A DNA stretch of 64,000 nt from Daphnia pulex. Lineage: Eukaryota; Arthropoda; Branchiopoda; Diplostraca; Daphniidae. The position numbers were made by a program, and so were the translations under genes. The notes under the pieces were generated by a model that saw nothing but the letters and a program-made list of their open reading frames with translations, was not told the DNA's origin and ran no database searches. Shown here one piece after another: positions 1 through 13,700 of this stretch. How positions within the stretch are numbered: position 1 is the first letter of the stretch; each line of letters begins with the position of its first letter. The stretch lies in NCBI RefSeq assembly GCF_021134715.1, contig NC_060019.1:11980001-12044000 (forward strand), given 5' to 3'.

Positions 1-907
1 GTGTTTTTTTTTTTCTAACTAAAAAAAAAAGAGACGACAAACAACTGGCAATATGCAAATGCCCGTGTCAGTACATAATACTGGACGAAGAGCGTGAAAG
101 AAGGAGGAACAAAATTGGGTGCCGTACACATTTCCCTTTTTCCACACGCGCGCCCATTTTTCTCTTCCCAGGCCAAGAAGAAGACGAACTGGTTTAGTTG
201 AACGTGTCAGCCAGCCAGGCTGGCATTGATCTCCGTTATGGGATAGGAAAAATAAAAGGGGAGAAAATAATAATAAAAAAAAAAGGGTCCGGCGATTAAA
301 CATTGAAGAAAAGCATCGGTGGAGAGATATATAGAAAAAGCATTTACCAAGAAAAAGAAGAAAAAAGCGGACCGGGACAAAAATGGCGAATAATAGAAAA
401 GGGCTTGTATGTGTAATGACTTTTTCTCTCTCTCTGTATAGCCTTCTCTCTTTTGTGTCATATACCCGGCGTGTTAATATTGAAAAAGCAGCCGCACAAG
501 GCCAACCGTCGAGGTAATGGCACACACATAGAGTGCTTCTTTTTTTCCTCCGAGAAATCAGTCACTATTCTTATTATTGGGTGACCCTGTTTTCGTTTGC
601 AAAAGATAAATATATATACACACACACACACACCCAAGGACGATTGGCGAAAAACTTTATTAGCCTGTCAATTAATATCCACTGGATAAATCAAAAGACC
701 TTCACCTTTTGTCAGAAAAACAATTCAACAGTTTTTTGGGTTTTCAAATAGCGCGCCAAATGTTTTAGCGATTTTTTCTTTCAAACGAAAAAGAAAAGAA
801 AAAAGAGTTCCGTTTGATTCTTTGATTGGACAATAGAGAAGGACGGAATGGAGAAGTGATAAAAAAAAACGGTAACGATTATGTGTTTGAACGACATTCT
901 TTTAAAG
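1..907. other. Intron or upstream DNA of the DIP-type gene
   Basis: AT-rich, with long A and T runs and a CA tract near 618-634. Open frames here are short and resemble nothing known. It is presumably intronic because the Ig1 exon at about 908 needs an upstream signal-peptide exon. Confidence 0.5.
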
Positions 908-3900
908 CTTTCGGGATGATGACACCGTCGTTCGCCGAGAACGTGCCCAACATTACGGTTGTCGCCGGCAAGGACGTCGTTCTGCCCTGCATCGTCGACA
1001 ATTTAGAACATTTCAAAGTAAGAAAAATGAAATAACCAATTTTTTTTTTTTTTTTTAATAAAGAATTTTCGCGCTAAATTCAAATATTCAAATCCAGGTG
1101 GCGTGGGTACGAGTCGACACTCAAACCATTTTAACAATTCATACCAAGGTAATCATGGAGGGGAAAAGATTTCAATCATTTTCAATCAAATTTGAAAAAA
1201 AAAAGAAAAAAAAAAAGAAAGTAAACTACGTCAAAAAATGATTAGGTAATCTCGCGCAATCCGAGAGTTGGCCTAGCCCAAAGCAGCAAACGTCACTGGT
1301 ATTTACGACTGAAGAACGTGGAGCCGAGCGACCGCGGCTACTACATGTGTCAGGTACAGTATCTAAGTAGCCCACCGCCAAGTCTAAATGTATATCTATA
1401 ACAGCGTATATATCTGTGGCTGGCCTGGGCTGCGCTGCGCTGCCTGGGCAGCTGACAGTATGTCATCAGAAAAGCTAATCAACTCTTTGATTTCCTACGC
1501 AACGACGCCGACGTTCAGATCAACACGGACCCGATGGAACACAGCAAAGGCTATCTGGAAGTCCTGGGTATGAAAAGACGTCCATCTCTTTTGAAAGCTC
1601 TCAACCCCCCTCTCTCCTTTTCTATCCTTATAACCACCACCCGGCCACAGCGCAGATTGATTTAGCTCCTCTCTGTGTGTCGTATAGTAGTCGGTGAGAC
1701 TAAACAAGACTCAAATTGATATACATACACACAATAAGCTAATCCAATCGCCGGCCAGAACATCCCAAGTCAAAAAACATTTATTTCCCTGGACACACAC
1801 GCACAGAGAGGAGAAATAAAAAGAAGAAAATCTCATTCCAGAGTCTAATCACATGTTCTCTCTTCTTCTTCTTCTTCTCGGCTCTCCCCCCATTTGATTG
1901 TGATTTGTATTGCGGCGACGGCGCGCATCCCCATCCATCCATCAACATCTCGGCGTGCAACATACTGGGCGGCGGCGTCGACGGCGTCGGCCGGGGGGAT
2001 ATATAACAACGCGGCAAACAAAACAGTGCCTCCTAATATCGTTGACAGCGGGACGACGGATGGGGTTGTGGCTCGCGAGGGATCCAATGTCAGTCTGTCT
2101 TGCCGGGCCACCGGTCACCCGGAACCCAACATCACCTGGAAACGGGAAGACGGCTCGGAATTCATCTACAACGGAGTTGCAGGTCAGTTTCAGCCTATTT
2201 TTTTTTATTCGCTAAATAAATCAAAACTTTGGGGAGGGCGGGGGGACAACGGTGGCTGCTATCACCCATTCATCTTGATAAGACTTGGGCTCATCTTCTT
2301 TGACTTGATTTAAAACTGGTGGCGGGAAATTTAAAGTCAAGTGCGAGGTGTGTCTCTGTCGTACGTTCAAAAATAAGGTTCATCCAATTGCGCGCACACA
2401 GAGCCAGAGATGATTACCATGCATATATAAAGAGAAAGAGAGATATATCACGGGCCTATATTGAATCATCATCTGTTTGCCGACAGATGGTACAAACACA
2501 CACACACACAACTCGAGTGTGAGAGAGAGAAGTGCGGATTGGAAGAGGGGACCATATTGCACAGTTTGTTGTGTTTGGGATAACTGGAAAATAAAGGGAT
2601 TGTGTCGGTGGCAATGGCAGAAAAGGGGAGGCGAATACAAAAGTGGCTCCGCTGCTCCTGCTGTTCATTCAATGGTAATAATATTAATAATCTTTTCGAC
2701 GAGAGAGAGAGAGAGAAAAAAAAAAAGGAAAACTAAATAAAAAACTAAAAAATCTGGCGCAACATGAGAGAGAGAGCGGGACGGAAGCTCAAGAGTTAGA
2801 ACCAATTACCACGGCCCATTGATCAGTCCCGGGCCACTCAAAAAAAAAAAGGAGAGCGAAAATGATGATCGTTTAATAATATTAATAAGAAGAAGAAAAT
2901 AAAAACCCAGACCAACTACAAGAAAAGCGTTCAATACATATAACACACACAATACACGGACGCAGTGCTTCGTGATAGTCCCCAGCCCCCATATAACAGA
3001 TGATGTCGCGGTCAATCAAAGTCGTATTATCGATCTGTGTGATGTTCTACACACCATGTGCCACCCATCATTTATTTCATTTCCGGAACAGAGAGCTTCC
3101 GATTAAAAAAATAAACTTGTTACGTCATCTTTTACTCGTAAGCAAATGCGAGTGGAGGGTGCGCAGATTCAATTAACAAAAAAAAAAGAAAAAAAAAAAA
3201 AAAACATATTAAAAGATTCTTTTAAAAAAAAATTGCGCTCCCAACTTCGGTTTCCGCAACTAAACTAATGAAGGCCTTAATGAAATCCAAATGTTTACTT
3301 ATTTTTTCCTATTTCAATTTTCTTTTTTTTTCTTCTAACTTTTTTTCTTTTCTCCTTTTGATATGCAATGACTTTGAAGTCTCGGCAGTCGAGAGCGAGG
3401 TGCTGCAATTGACCAAAGCCAGCCGGCTTCACATGGGCCCTTATCTTTGCATAGGTCTGAAAAGAAAAAAAATTCCAATTTGACATTTTCATTTTCAATA
3501 TTTTTTTTTTCTTTTTAATTCAACGAAATTCGTTAATTGCCAATTAAACAGCATCCAACGGGGTGCCACCCTCGGTGTCTCAAAGAATTCCGCTGAAAAT
3601 TCAATGTAAGTTCAATCGAGTCATGAAATCGACCACTAGATGGCCGAGTGGCGCACCTTTTGAAAATTGAAAAATTTCGTGATTTGTTTTTACATTCGAT
3701 CCATTTTGCACGACAGTTCCGCCGATGTTGTGGATCCCCAATCAACAAGAATTGGCCTACAACGGGCAGGACGTCGTCCTCGTGTGCCACATCGAAGCCT
3801 ATCCGAAATCGATCAATTACTGGACGACGGCCAAAGGCGATATGATCATTTCAGGTATAAGGAACGAACCCCCAAAAAAACAAACACAATGGGGAGACGA

Positions 3901-4655
3901 GGAGGAACTGACAAAACGAATGAGAATCTTTAAATGTGTAGGTGACAAGTACGAAGCGGTTTCGTCGGACGATTCCTATCGCGTCTACATGAGACTCAAG
4001 ATCCGCTCGGTCGGATTGGCCGATTTCGGGGCTTACAAATGCGTGGCAAAGAATTCACTCGGCGAAACGGACGGCACCATCAAACTCTACGAGATCCCCA
4101 ATCCGCACACAACTTTCGGCGTCACCACCACCACAACCTACAGGCAAACGACGACAGAACCGGCCATCCGACACGCCAAAAAGAAAGGTCACTATTTCAA
4201 ATTCAAATTCTTTCAACAGACCGCGAAATTCATTGCGCAATTCGTCACATTTCCCAATGCTTTTCAATTGTTTTTGGTTTGTTTTTAGAGCGGAAAAGAG
4301 CTAAACCGAATAAAGGGAATAACAACAATTCGCCCGCCATTCAGAACGAAGTCACCGACGATAACAATCATGGTAATTTGTTTTGTTCAACAGTTAATAA
4401 CGTAGAATGAAATTGAATTCATTTCAACGATCAAAAAAATTTTAAAAAAAAGGTGACGTTGTGGAAGATGAAGCTCCGCAACCAACGACCGGACCCACTT
4501 ACTACGGAACTATCGACTCGCGGGAGCAGCCCAGCAGCTCGTTTGCAATGTCAACCTCGTTAAAATCGCGTCAATGTTGTGTCTCAAATATTCTCATCTG
4601 TTGCGTCGCTTATTGTTTCGTCGTTCATCAATTTATCGCAAGTTTCTCTGTATAA
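908..4655 (+). CDS. DIP-type three-Ig-domain neuronal adhesion protein (5' end outside window)
   Basis: Cell-surface protein of the Dpr-interacting protein (DIP)/lachesin group; DIPs bind Dpr partners during synaptic matching. Exons read as about 908-1017, 1098-1148, 1246-1353, 1519-1567, 2027-2182, 3389-3454, 3552-3605, 3717-3854, 3942-4187, 4289-4372 and 4453-4655, all GT-AG and in frame. Ig1 shows VVLPCIVDN, VAWVRVDTQTILTIH and DRGYYMCQ. After the typical INTDPM segment, Ig2 has VSLSCRATG, ITWKRED and LHMGPYLC. Ig3 has VVLVCHIEAYP, INYWTT and YKCVAKNSLGETDG. These are DIP signature stretches. A Thr-rich stalk and a hydrophobic C-terminus (CCVAYCFVVHQFIASFSV) preceded by a Ser cluster suggest a GPI anchor. 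The signal peptide exon is not in the window; the acceptor near 907 is a guess. Which DIP paralogue this is cannot be decided. Confidence 0.9.
2183..3388 (+). other. Large intron inside Ig2 of the DIP-type gene
   Basis: This 1.2 kb phase-1 intron (donor gtcagt, acceptor ctcggcag) splits Ig2 between its KREDGSEF strand and the ESEVLQLT strand. It contains CA and GA microsatellites (about 2496-2511 and 2701-2715) and A-rich runs. No coding potential is seen. Confidence 0.7.
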
Positions 4656-7600
4656 AAACAACAACCAAAACAAACAACAACCCAAAAAACATTTCCCTGT
4701 CGAAGAAGATGAAAGATGGTCACGAGTTCCTGTTTATATTATAAAATTATATACGATATATCATCCCTTCTCTCTCTCTCTCTCTTCTTTATTGCCCTTA
4801 CGTAATTAATTAAAATTATCCGCCGCCATTCGATAAGAAAGAAAAAAAAATTTTCGTGAAACATTTCATTGTTTTTCATTCCCTTATTCCATTGATCATT
4901 TTCTTGTTTGAATCAACGGACACGTTTGAAAAAGAAGAAAAACCAAACAAAAAAAAAACAATCATTTTGATGCTGCCAACCGAAATGTTTGTGTGTGTGA
5001 ACAAAATCATGACGTAAAACAAAAACAAAAGGATCAACACGCCTTTTCTCAATTCCGTTTTCTTTTCTTGGGTGGTGGTGAGTGGGGGGAGAACGAAGTT
5101 GTTGTAAAAGAAAAACTGAACAGGAAAATATCATCATCCGCCAGAACAAATAATTTTCTGTTGTTGTGTGTGTGTGTGTGTGTGTGTGATGTACATATTA
5201 TAACTAATATATCATAGTGTGTGGGCTGCCATATCTCCATAAAACTCAATATATTCAAATGAACCTGAACTCTGAACTCCCCCCATCCTCGAAGGCCGTG
5301 CATCTACTGTACAATTACGTGAGCCTATCTCTGTTGCATTCACAGTACACATATCCCACGTCGTACGCGGATGTGTTTTTTTTAAGAACCAAAACTTAAT
5401 GGAGGAGAAAGTGGACCAGGTGATCCAGCTTCTTGGGGAGATGATTGTTTGGGGAGTTCTGGGTCCGTCCCCAGCATCAGCCAAACAATAATGATTAGAT
5501 AACTAGCGTGGACCATCACACCTTGCTGATTGCAGAACAGAAATATTACTACCCAACTGTTTTGTGTGTGTGTGGATGATTTGTTTCATCACGGTTGGTG
5601 GTCAAGAGAAAACCAGCAGAACAATATCAGGCGAAAGCATGAGAGCATCCTTTTCAAGACCATCACACACACAGCGGGGTGGAAAAAAATCTTTAAGTGC
5701 CTGCTGATTGGTGCACAAATGCTCTGAGGCAGTTTTTTCGAAGAAATGATTGGATGTTATGAGTGTGAACTTACCAAGATTGGCTGCCAGGGGAAAGCTG
5801 CTGCATCTACTAGTATTTAGATGTAACCATCATCAGGGGGGTTTGTGATATTGCTCAGCTATTCCAACGTCCCAGGTCCATGAAAAGTTTGGCACTGCTC
5901 CAGAATGAAACCAGCAACTGGAACAAAAACACAAAGCACCAAGAAATCAAATTTCATCCTTTTAAAAGAAAACAAAGGAAAAACGTGGCAATCGACATCA
6001 ATCGGCAAAGTGGTTTTACCCATAAAAAATCCGGAACTCCACGGCGCCATTTGTTGGGCCTTCAGATGGAACCGATAAATAGACTGTGTACGAATAACTT
6101 TAACTGTTGTTTCCTTTATTTTTCACGACTGGCTTGTTTCAACACGCAGGAACACTAGATCAAACGTTATATGAACTCGTTCGTGATCTCTGCTGATGGG
6201 GGCAACGATAGGTTATTATATCAACGCTAGTCTCTCGATGGCAAGACAAGATTTAAAGCTCATTTGCATTGTTTGCTTTGTCTAACGGTCGGTTGGAGCA
6301 CGTGCAATTATTCAGAGAGGAGAATGGTTTACAAAAGACATTCAATCGCTTCGAAAACTGAAAACATTTTGTTGGCCATTTTTGCGGCGGTGCCACCTGT
6401 TGCTATTCTGTAATGGGCTCGAGGCGGCAATTTCGAATGAGTGATTGAGATTCAATCAACCGACACGACGAAAAAAAAAGAAATATCGATGAAGCTGTAT
6501 CAATGTAATAAAAATTGTTACATAAAAGAAAAAAAAAGGGATCGGCTTTTCTGATGAGATTTTATGACGGGATCCAAACCGGATAAGGTTGTGCGTAATC
6601 ATATGAGTCACAGTCCGCACGGTTACATTCACAAAATTCGGGACGACCTGATTCAGTGATATAATACCGTATATTTCCAAAAGAAATTTTTTTTTTTAAG
6701 TGCCAGTAATATTTATGTCGACGAGTTTTTAAATGGACCGTTTTCCATATTTGCCATCTAGTAGTAAACCGTAAAACTACACCAATTCAAAACGATATAA
6801 ATCTTTCTCCTTCCTGGTCATCTTTATAATATATATCCCCCCCATTCTACGTATAGACTCCCGTCTCCATACACTTTTTCCGGCGGCACTTCCATCAAAA
6901 AACGAAACATTTCGGGGTTCTCTCTACCAATTCCTTAACGACTGAAACGGCGTAAACCGCAATAAAAGAATAAGGTGCTGGCTGCTGCTGGCTGACAGTC
7001 GCACTATTTTCCTTTTATTTTTTACCTCCGACGACACAAACAATAAGACTCGGTAAAAAAAAGAAAAAAAAAGGAGAGAAAAAATTTTTTAAGTTGCTGT
7101 GCGGTCTGTTTTTGGCTGCCTTTGAATTCGTTCCGCGTTTTTCTCTTCTTCTTCCGAATGGAGAGGGGGGATGAACACTAAGAAAATAACTTTTAAGCTT
7201 TCCGAAAAAAGAAGGTAGAAAGCTAAAGTACTGAAAACAATAGTCCGCCCCCCGAAAAAAAAAGAAAAAGTTTCTTTTCTTATATATATGTAGTATACCT
7301 TTTAGTTCTTCCGACAGAAAGGAGAAAAAAAAACCTTTTTCGGGGGGAGAAAGAGCTAGAAGATATTTCGGTTTGGTTGGTTTCCGATTGTGGATAGGAA
7401 AAAATATTTAAAAAAACCTTGGCTCTCTGGCTGCTGCTCTGTCATTAAAGAGTTGCAACGCGGGCTAATTACAACCTGTGCGTAACACAACTACGGAGTA
7501 GATATAAGCTACGTAGTATAGTTAAGTTTGGGGATACCTTTCGGGGGGTTCAAAATGTGGGTGGAGACTATATGTATATAATATTCCGAGGGAAATCAGG

Positions 7601-10600
7601 TGTATCTAATAAAAATAAAAGAAGGGTTAGTTTAGGTTGGAGAGTGGAATTTAGATTTATTTTTTTTTTCTCTTGAGTATCTAATACAATAGTTAAAAAC
7701 CCGGAGGGAGTTTGTTCGACATGACCGATTTCGACTACTGCTACATGTAGAGTTAACAAAACTATTAGGTTGAAACCATTCGAAAAACTTTAGCGAGTTC
7801 CCGTTATAGCCGAATTCCGCCGTGTTTGCAGTCGAAATTATCGGGGCGTTGAGACGGATTTGTTTCCAACCCCCCAGCTGTCATTGGTTGAATTTAATCA
7901 AATATTAGCCTAACCCAAACAGTTGTGATGGCTTTGTACATACGTACGTTTCTAAATAAAGTAGCTCTATTCACATATACTACATTTCACGGATATCAAG
8001 AAGAGAGAGAAAAGAAATCTATATACGGTGCTGCTGTACAGCATTGTTCGTCTTCTTTTGAGACCTTTGTCTTCTCCTTTTCACCCGAAAAAAAAATACA
8101 TCTCCGAAAAAAAATTTTGTCTTCCTTTATTTTCATTTCAATTTCATTGTTCTTCTTCTTTTCACTTTAATCTCAGAGTGGTTGGGGGGGGGGGGATGTA
8201 TAGTACCACACAATGGAACTGTGTGGGATGAATTGACAAGCTACTGCAAAAGAATTGTAAAGCTGACAGCTCCGATGATGAGAAACATTTGAGCCAAAAA
8301 AAAGAGAATTAATTTCTTAAAGAAAAAAAAATAATAAACACAGTCGAGCGCGCACGTTCCGCCAGATCACACAGAAACTTGTTTCTGTATATACACAATT
8401 ACAAAAACAGCTTTTTTGAAAGAATTTTCTTAAAGGAATAAAATAGAGATAAATCGCACGGGCAGTCTGGTTATACTATACAACCTATGAAGCAAAAATG
8501 AAAATATATAAATAAATAAAAACGAAAAGAAGAAAGGCCTTTTTTTTTGTCTCCCTCGACCAATCTATCGATGGAATCTTTGAGAGAAGGAAAGAAAAAA
8601 AAAAATAGGCGCCCGTAAATCATTTTTGAAAAAAAAAAATAAGAATATCCTTCGGCTGCAGCGATTTATGGGTTGGTGTGGTTTCTTTCTCTTTTTTCTC
8701 TTCAAAATTATTATTCCGGTGGTAGAAAAAGATTTTCGTTCGTACTACCTTTCTTTCTCTATTACATCCAATAATCGAGTTAGATCATAACTTATGTGGG
8801 GGGGACGACGAATAAAGGAATAAAATTATATTTTTCGAATTATTCATCAATGGCGATTATTTCCAGCCACAAAATAATCCAACGGAGAAAAAAAATTCAT
8901 AATTTGCATGATGACTTAATGAATTCTATACACATTGTATAACGCCAATTAAATTAAGGTGCCAGGAATGAACGCGCGCGTTATCATAAATTTGTTTGTC
9001 TAATTTTTTCTTATCCCCAACAAACAAAAACGAAAAAATATAAAATAAAAATAAAACTAAAATATTTTTTTTAATTCCGCTTTTTCTTTCTTTAATTTAT
9101 TTTGACGAGGTGAAAGCTGAATTGCGCTCACGGGGGCTGTGGGATCTTTTTCTTTCACCTTCGTATATACGTCTAATAACCATTCACACTATACAGTTCC
9201 CGGCAGACACATTCAAATAGACACACAGCACACAGAAAAGAGAATAAGCGCGTCAACCTGGCGCGTCTCCGGCTCTTCTTTTTCTTTTCTTTTTATTTAA
9301 AAGAATTGTTTCTACACATTTCGTATTATATTATTATTACTATTATTATTATTATCATTCATTTCTGGAGAAAAAGAGAGGCAAAAGCCCATATTTCCTT
9401 ACGTAAGACTACAGTACGTGTATCAATGACAGTAGTTTGCGGTTGGCTGTGTGTAGTGTAATTGCTGAGGAATGTGCTGTTCGTTATTCGTTTGAAAATT
9501 CTTTTACCTTTTTTTTTCGGGTTTCACCGAAATTGTTTTATCCCCTCCGCTCTACACACACATGTATAGAGAGCAGAGTGAAAGAGAGAACCCTGTTATA
9601 GATACCTGCAGGCTTTTCTTTTCCTTCCCCCCCATATAATCCTCGATTTTTTCGGGGGGGTTTGGGATAGAAAATTTACCGAAATTACGTTTGGGCAGGT
9701 AGACGGATTTCGCCAAGGGTCGAAATTCCATTGTGTAATTAAATGATTAGCGAAAGAATTGAAATGCATTTCGAACCACAAGAATCCAGTTAACACAAAA
9801 CTGACTGGGGATAGGAAAACAAAAATGTGTCAGTCTGGCCCTTTTGCGAACCAGTTTATAACTACATCAAAATCAGTCAGTGTGAATGAATAATTTGATT
9901 CTCTGGGCGGAATTAAAATGAAAAATTTTATTTCTCTACATTCTTCTTCTGTCTGGGCATCAGTTCAACATGTACTCGAACCGTCTCTCCTACTCTTCGC
10001 GTCCGTTGTCTGCCAGTTTCAATAATTGTACGGTCGGTTTCTTTTTAGTCTAAGCATCGTGATAATTTTTTAGACTTTTGGCAATCCCGGTAGTTTCCCC
10101 TTTTTTTCCTTCTTTTTGTTGTGGGCTGAACCAGTTTTGTCGGGATACCTTCATTTGGTTATTTCTTCTCCTCTCCTAGTTTTGGATTTGTTTTTTTTTT
10201 TTATTATTGCATAAAAGAAAATGAAGAAGACGCTCTTTTTGTAGAATGAGGGCGATATAACATTTATTATTATATAAAAATGGCTGGCTGTGGGGCTGGC
10301 AGGTATGTATAGTATATATAAGAGTATAAAATAGGGGGAAATAAGGTCACACACATTCCACACACATACACACAACCAAAAGACAAAAATAATTTTTAAT
10401 TTTTTGTTTTTTTGTTTTTTTTTTTCGTAATGATGACGCGCCGGGGCACGATTTGTAATAAGGTAGAGGTCCACTTTCTTCTTCAACTTTTTTTTTGAAA
10501 TTTTCTTTTATTTTTTTAAGCTGCTCAATTAATTTCCAACCCTTTCAATCTCACACTCCAGCCAAACACAAGAATTCAGGTTAATTAACTTTGATAAGAA

Positions 10601-10738
10601 AATAGTATAGGACACACACACACACACAAATAGTTGACAAATAATTTTTATACAAATTATCGTGACATTTTTATTTTTTAAAATATGTTGTTTTGTTGTT
10701 TAGCAAAAAATAATCAAAAATTCGGGAAATTGGTGTTT
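4656..10738. other. Intergenic DNA between two convergent genes
   Basis: About 6 kb of AT-rich DNA with A/T homopolymers, a TG microsatellite (5165-5188) and a 12-G tract (8184-8195). It holds the 3' UTRs of the flanking convergent genes, whose boundaries I cannot place. A less repetitive stretch at about 5400-6350 stands out, but no protein or RNA was recognised in it. Confidence 0.6.
5165..5188 (+). repeat. TG microsatellite
   Basis: Twelve uninterrupted TG dinucleotides in the intergenic region downstream of the DIP-type gene. Confidence 0.95.
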
Positions 10739-13700
10739 TTAGACCATGTGAGAGACGGCCCGGAATCCGTACTCGTCTTCGTGTAGGTGGTGGTGGGCCG
10801 AGCTGCGGTGGAGTGACGAACTGTTGGGTGCTGGCGCCGCCGGATGAAAGGCTTGCGGTTTGATAACGGGTGGATGGTTGACCGGCGGATGAGATTGCGG
10901 ATGCTGAGGGTGGCTGCCGAATGTGTAGACATTGGAACGGGCAATGTCCGTGTGGTGGCTGTTGAGTTTGTTGGCCATCTGAGACGTCCAGTGACTTGAA
11001 GAGGAGCACGACGAGCTCAATGAGGAGCAACTGTTCGTCGTGTTGTTGCGGATCAGCTGATTGTTCCGGTCCCTGCGCAGAGGTTTGATGACGTTCAGCC
11101 AAGGTTTCACCGAACTGCTCAGGCACGAGCCCACCGTCGTCGGGTTGGGGGGCCTGGACGGCCTGGCCGGCAAAGGTGGCGGGCAGCAATTGGACTCGTT
11201 TTTCTCGTTGGAATTGAGCGCCAAATTCGAACCGATCGAGGTTTTAGACGAGCCGAGATCGTAGATGATTTCCTCGTACAGATGGTAATCGGCTCCCGTC
11301 AAGTCGCCGGAATCGACCGAGCTGGGCGGAGACGGAGGGATCATCGGCACTTGGGTCGGCGTGGGCAATTTGCGTCTGCCACGACGAGCCACCCGAGGCG
11401 GAGTCGCTGGCGCTGGCGTCGTAGTGGCCACAGAAAGCGAAATCCTAGTGGGTTTCGGTGGCACTACCGGTCCGCTGCTACCAACAACAGATGATGATGA
11501 TGATGGGGCCGGCACCACTTCCAAGTCGGTTCCAGCATCGACAGACTCAATGGAATGTTGTTGTTGCTGCTGTTGTTGTTGCTGGCGCTGAAGATCTTCA
11601 ATGATTTCCAACATGCAATGAGCCACCCGGGAGAAACGAGTGGCGCCATCCTGTTGCTGGATCTTATCCTCCTTCAGTTCCGTTTTAGACAGACCTGCAA
11701 TCATAAAGACATAAAAGGAAAAAAAAAAACAATAAAACACACTGGAAAAAAAAATAATTACACACGAAAAAACATTTGATGAAAGTGAATAAAATCGACG
11801 GAATAATAAAAAGCCCGTTTTAAAAGAAAAAAAGAAAGGGGTTAAAAGGGTCATTCGAAATCTTGAACCCAAAAAATGGAAAGAAAGGAGGAAAGATAGC
11901 CATCGTTAGTTTCCAGCAGAGCGACGACATTTCAGTTTCTTTCTTTTTTAACGTTGGAGAGAGAAAGAGAAAAACATTAGTCTTTTTGTTCCGGTCAAAA
12001 AGCTTCTTGCGTCTCTCGTGTCCCGTGGCGGCAAGCCACAGAAAATAATAGATAACGCGCGTCCATATGGAGGGGGGAGAAGAACAAGAAATCCTAGGGG
12101 TTCTCTCTAGACGTAAAAGGGAAAATTTTTCCCTATTTGATATTATATCAATCTGTAAGGGGGAAAAAGGTCCATCTCAGTTTTAAAAATGAAAAGAAAA
12201 CCTAAATGAACATTTTTGGTTAAATTTCTATTTCAGAAGAAAAGCCCTAGCTCGTCTTTTTGATTCAATTCAATTCAAAAAATGTTGAAATAAGAAACCA
12301 GGAGTATATAATACGGCCGCCCCAATAAATCCGCCAGGATCTTACTACTTGAAACGATGCCCTCTGGTACCGCAACGCGGGTCACTTTCGCCCGTTAAAG
12401 AAACGAATTTTATTTATTTTATTTTCCTTTAGAACTTGAGAAAAACTAGACAAAAGAAGTGTCAGACATATTTTTCTACAGTTATTACGTTTCAACCATA
12501 TCTAGCGCCCATATGTCGAGGGGGAATTGTTTTGTTAAAAATCGCCCCGGGGTAAATACGTCGCCCGGATGCTGAAAAATATAATAAAAACATTTTTCAA
12601 TTTTCCCGTTTCTTATTTTTGTTTTCTGTCTGTTACATCTGTCGTGTGTCTACCTTCTTTTTTTTTTTCTTTTTTCACCTGTTATATTGCCCTGACTGCC
12701 CGCCATCCGGTCATCATCTTGACTGAGTCTGCCCAATCCGCACAACAACAACAAATTCGATTCAAAATTTGGTTTACCTCGATCGGATGAATGGTTGTCG
12801 TCGTCGGTATTCCCGACGCTGTCGCCCAACTGGTGATCCGATTCCGCCGGAGAGGATGACTTATTTGCTCCTCCGCCGGATGATGAAGGAAGATCCCGGT
12901 CGATAAGCTCTTTGGTCCGCGTGTCGTAACGTTCGATGGCCGTCAAAAGCGTCTGGCGCAACGACGTCAAATGGTCAAGATCCAGCGGAGCCGTGCAGTG
13001 ATTGGATCCTTCCGGGTGGCTGCCGGATGTCGAACCCACCAAAGCGGGTGCGGCCGGAAGAGTGCGGCGGGGTTTGGGCAGGACCGGCGGTGGCCGAGCG
13101 CTGATGTAATTACTGGCGTCCTGCGCCAGGATCAAACAGTCGGGAGTCGGACAGGAGCTCTTGTATCCGGAATCGACGGAATTGGATCCGGCGTAAAGTG
13201 CTCCGGATGCGGGACCGTCGACGGCGTCGTCCGAGTCGCACAAATCGCCAATGACGCTAATGGTGTCCAAAAGCGGATTCAATCCTTTGCTGCCGGATCG
13301 GCTTCCGTAGACGCCCTGTCGGGCCAATCCCATCATTTTGGGCACTTCCATTTCACTGTCGGACTCTGAATCACTGGCGAAACTGGTCGTCGATGATCCG
13401 ATCGTGTTCATCTTCCTCCTACCGCAGTTGGGCGACGGGGAGTAGCGTCGGTGGCGGCGTCGGCGTCGATGGATGGGCGAGTGTCGCAGCTGCTGCGACC
13501 GATGAATGCTGAAGGCCGCTCTTCTCTCTTCAGTTGCGACTGGCCAATTGAAACGGTCGACCACTTGCTCAAATTGTCCGTACATCAACCATATTTGCTG
13601 CGTGAAATTGTCTCCCTGTGACGATAATTCCACCTGGAAAAAAATAAAAATAAATAAATAAATTTTTGAAAAACATCTGCCGATACACGAAAAACTGGTT

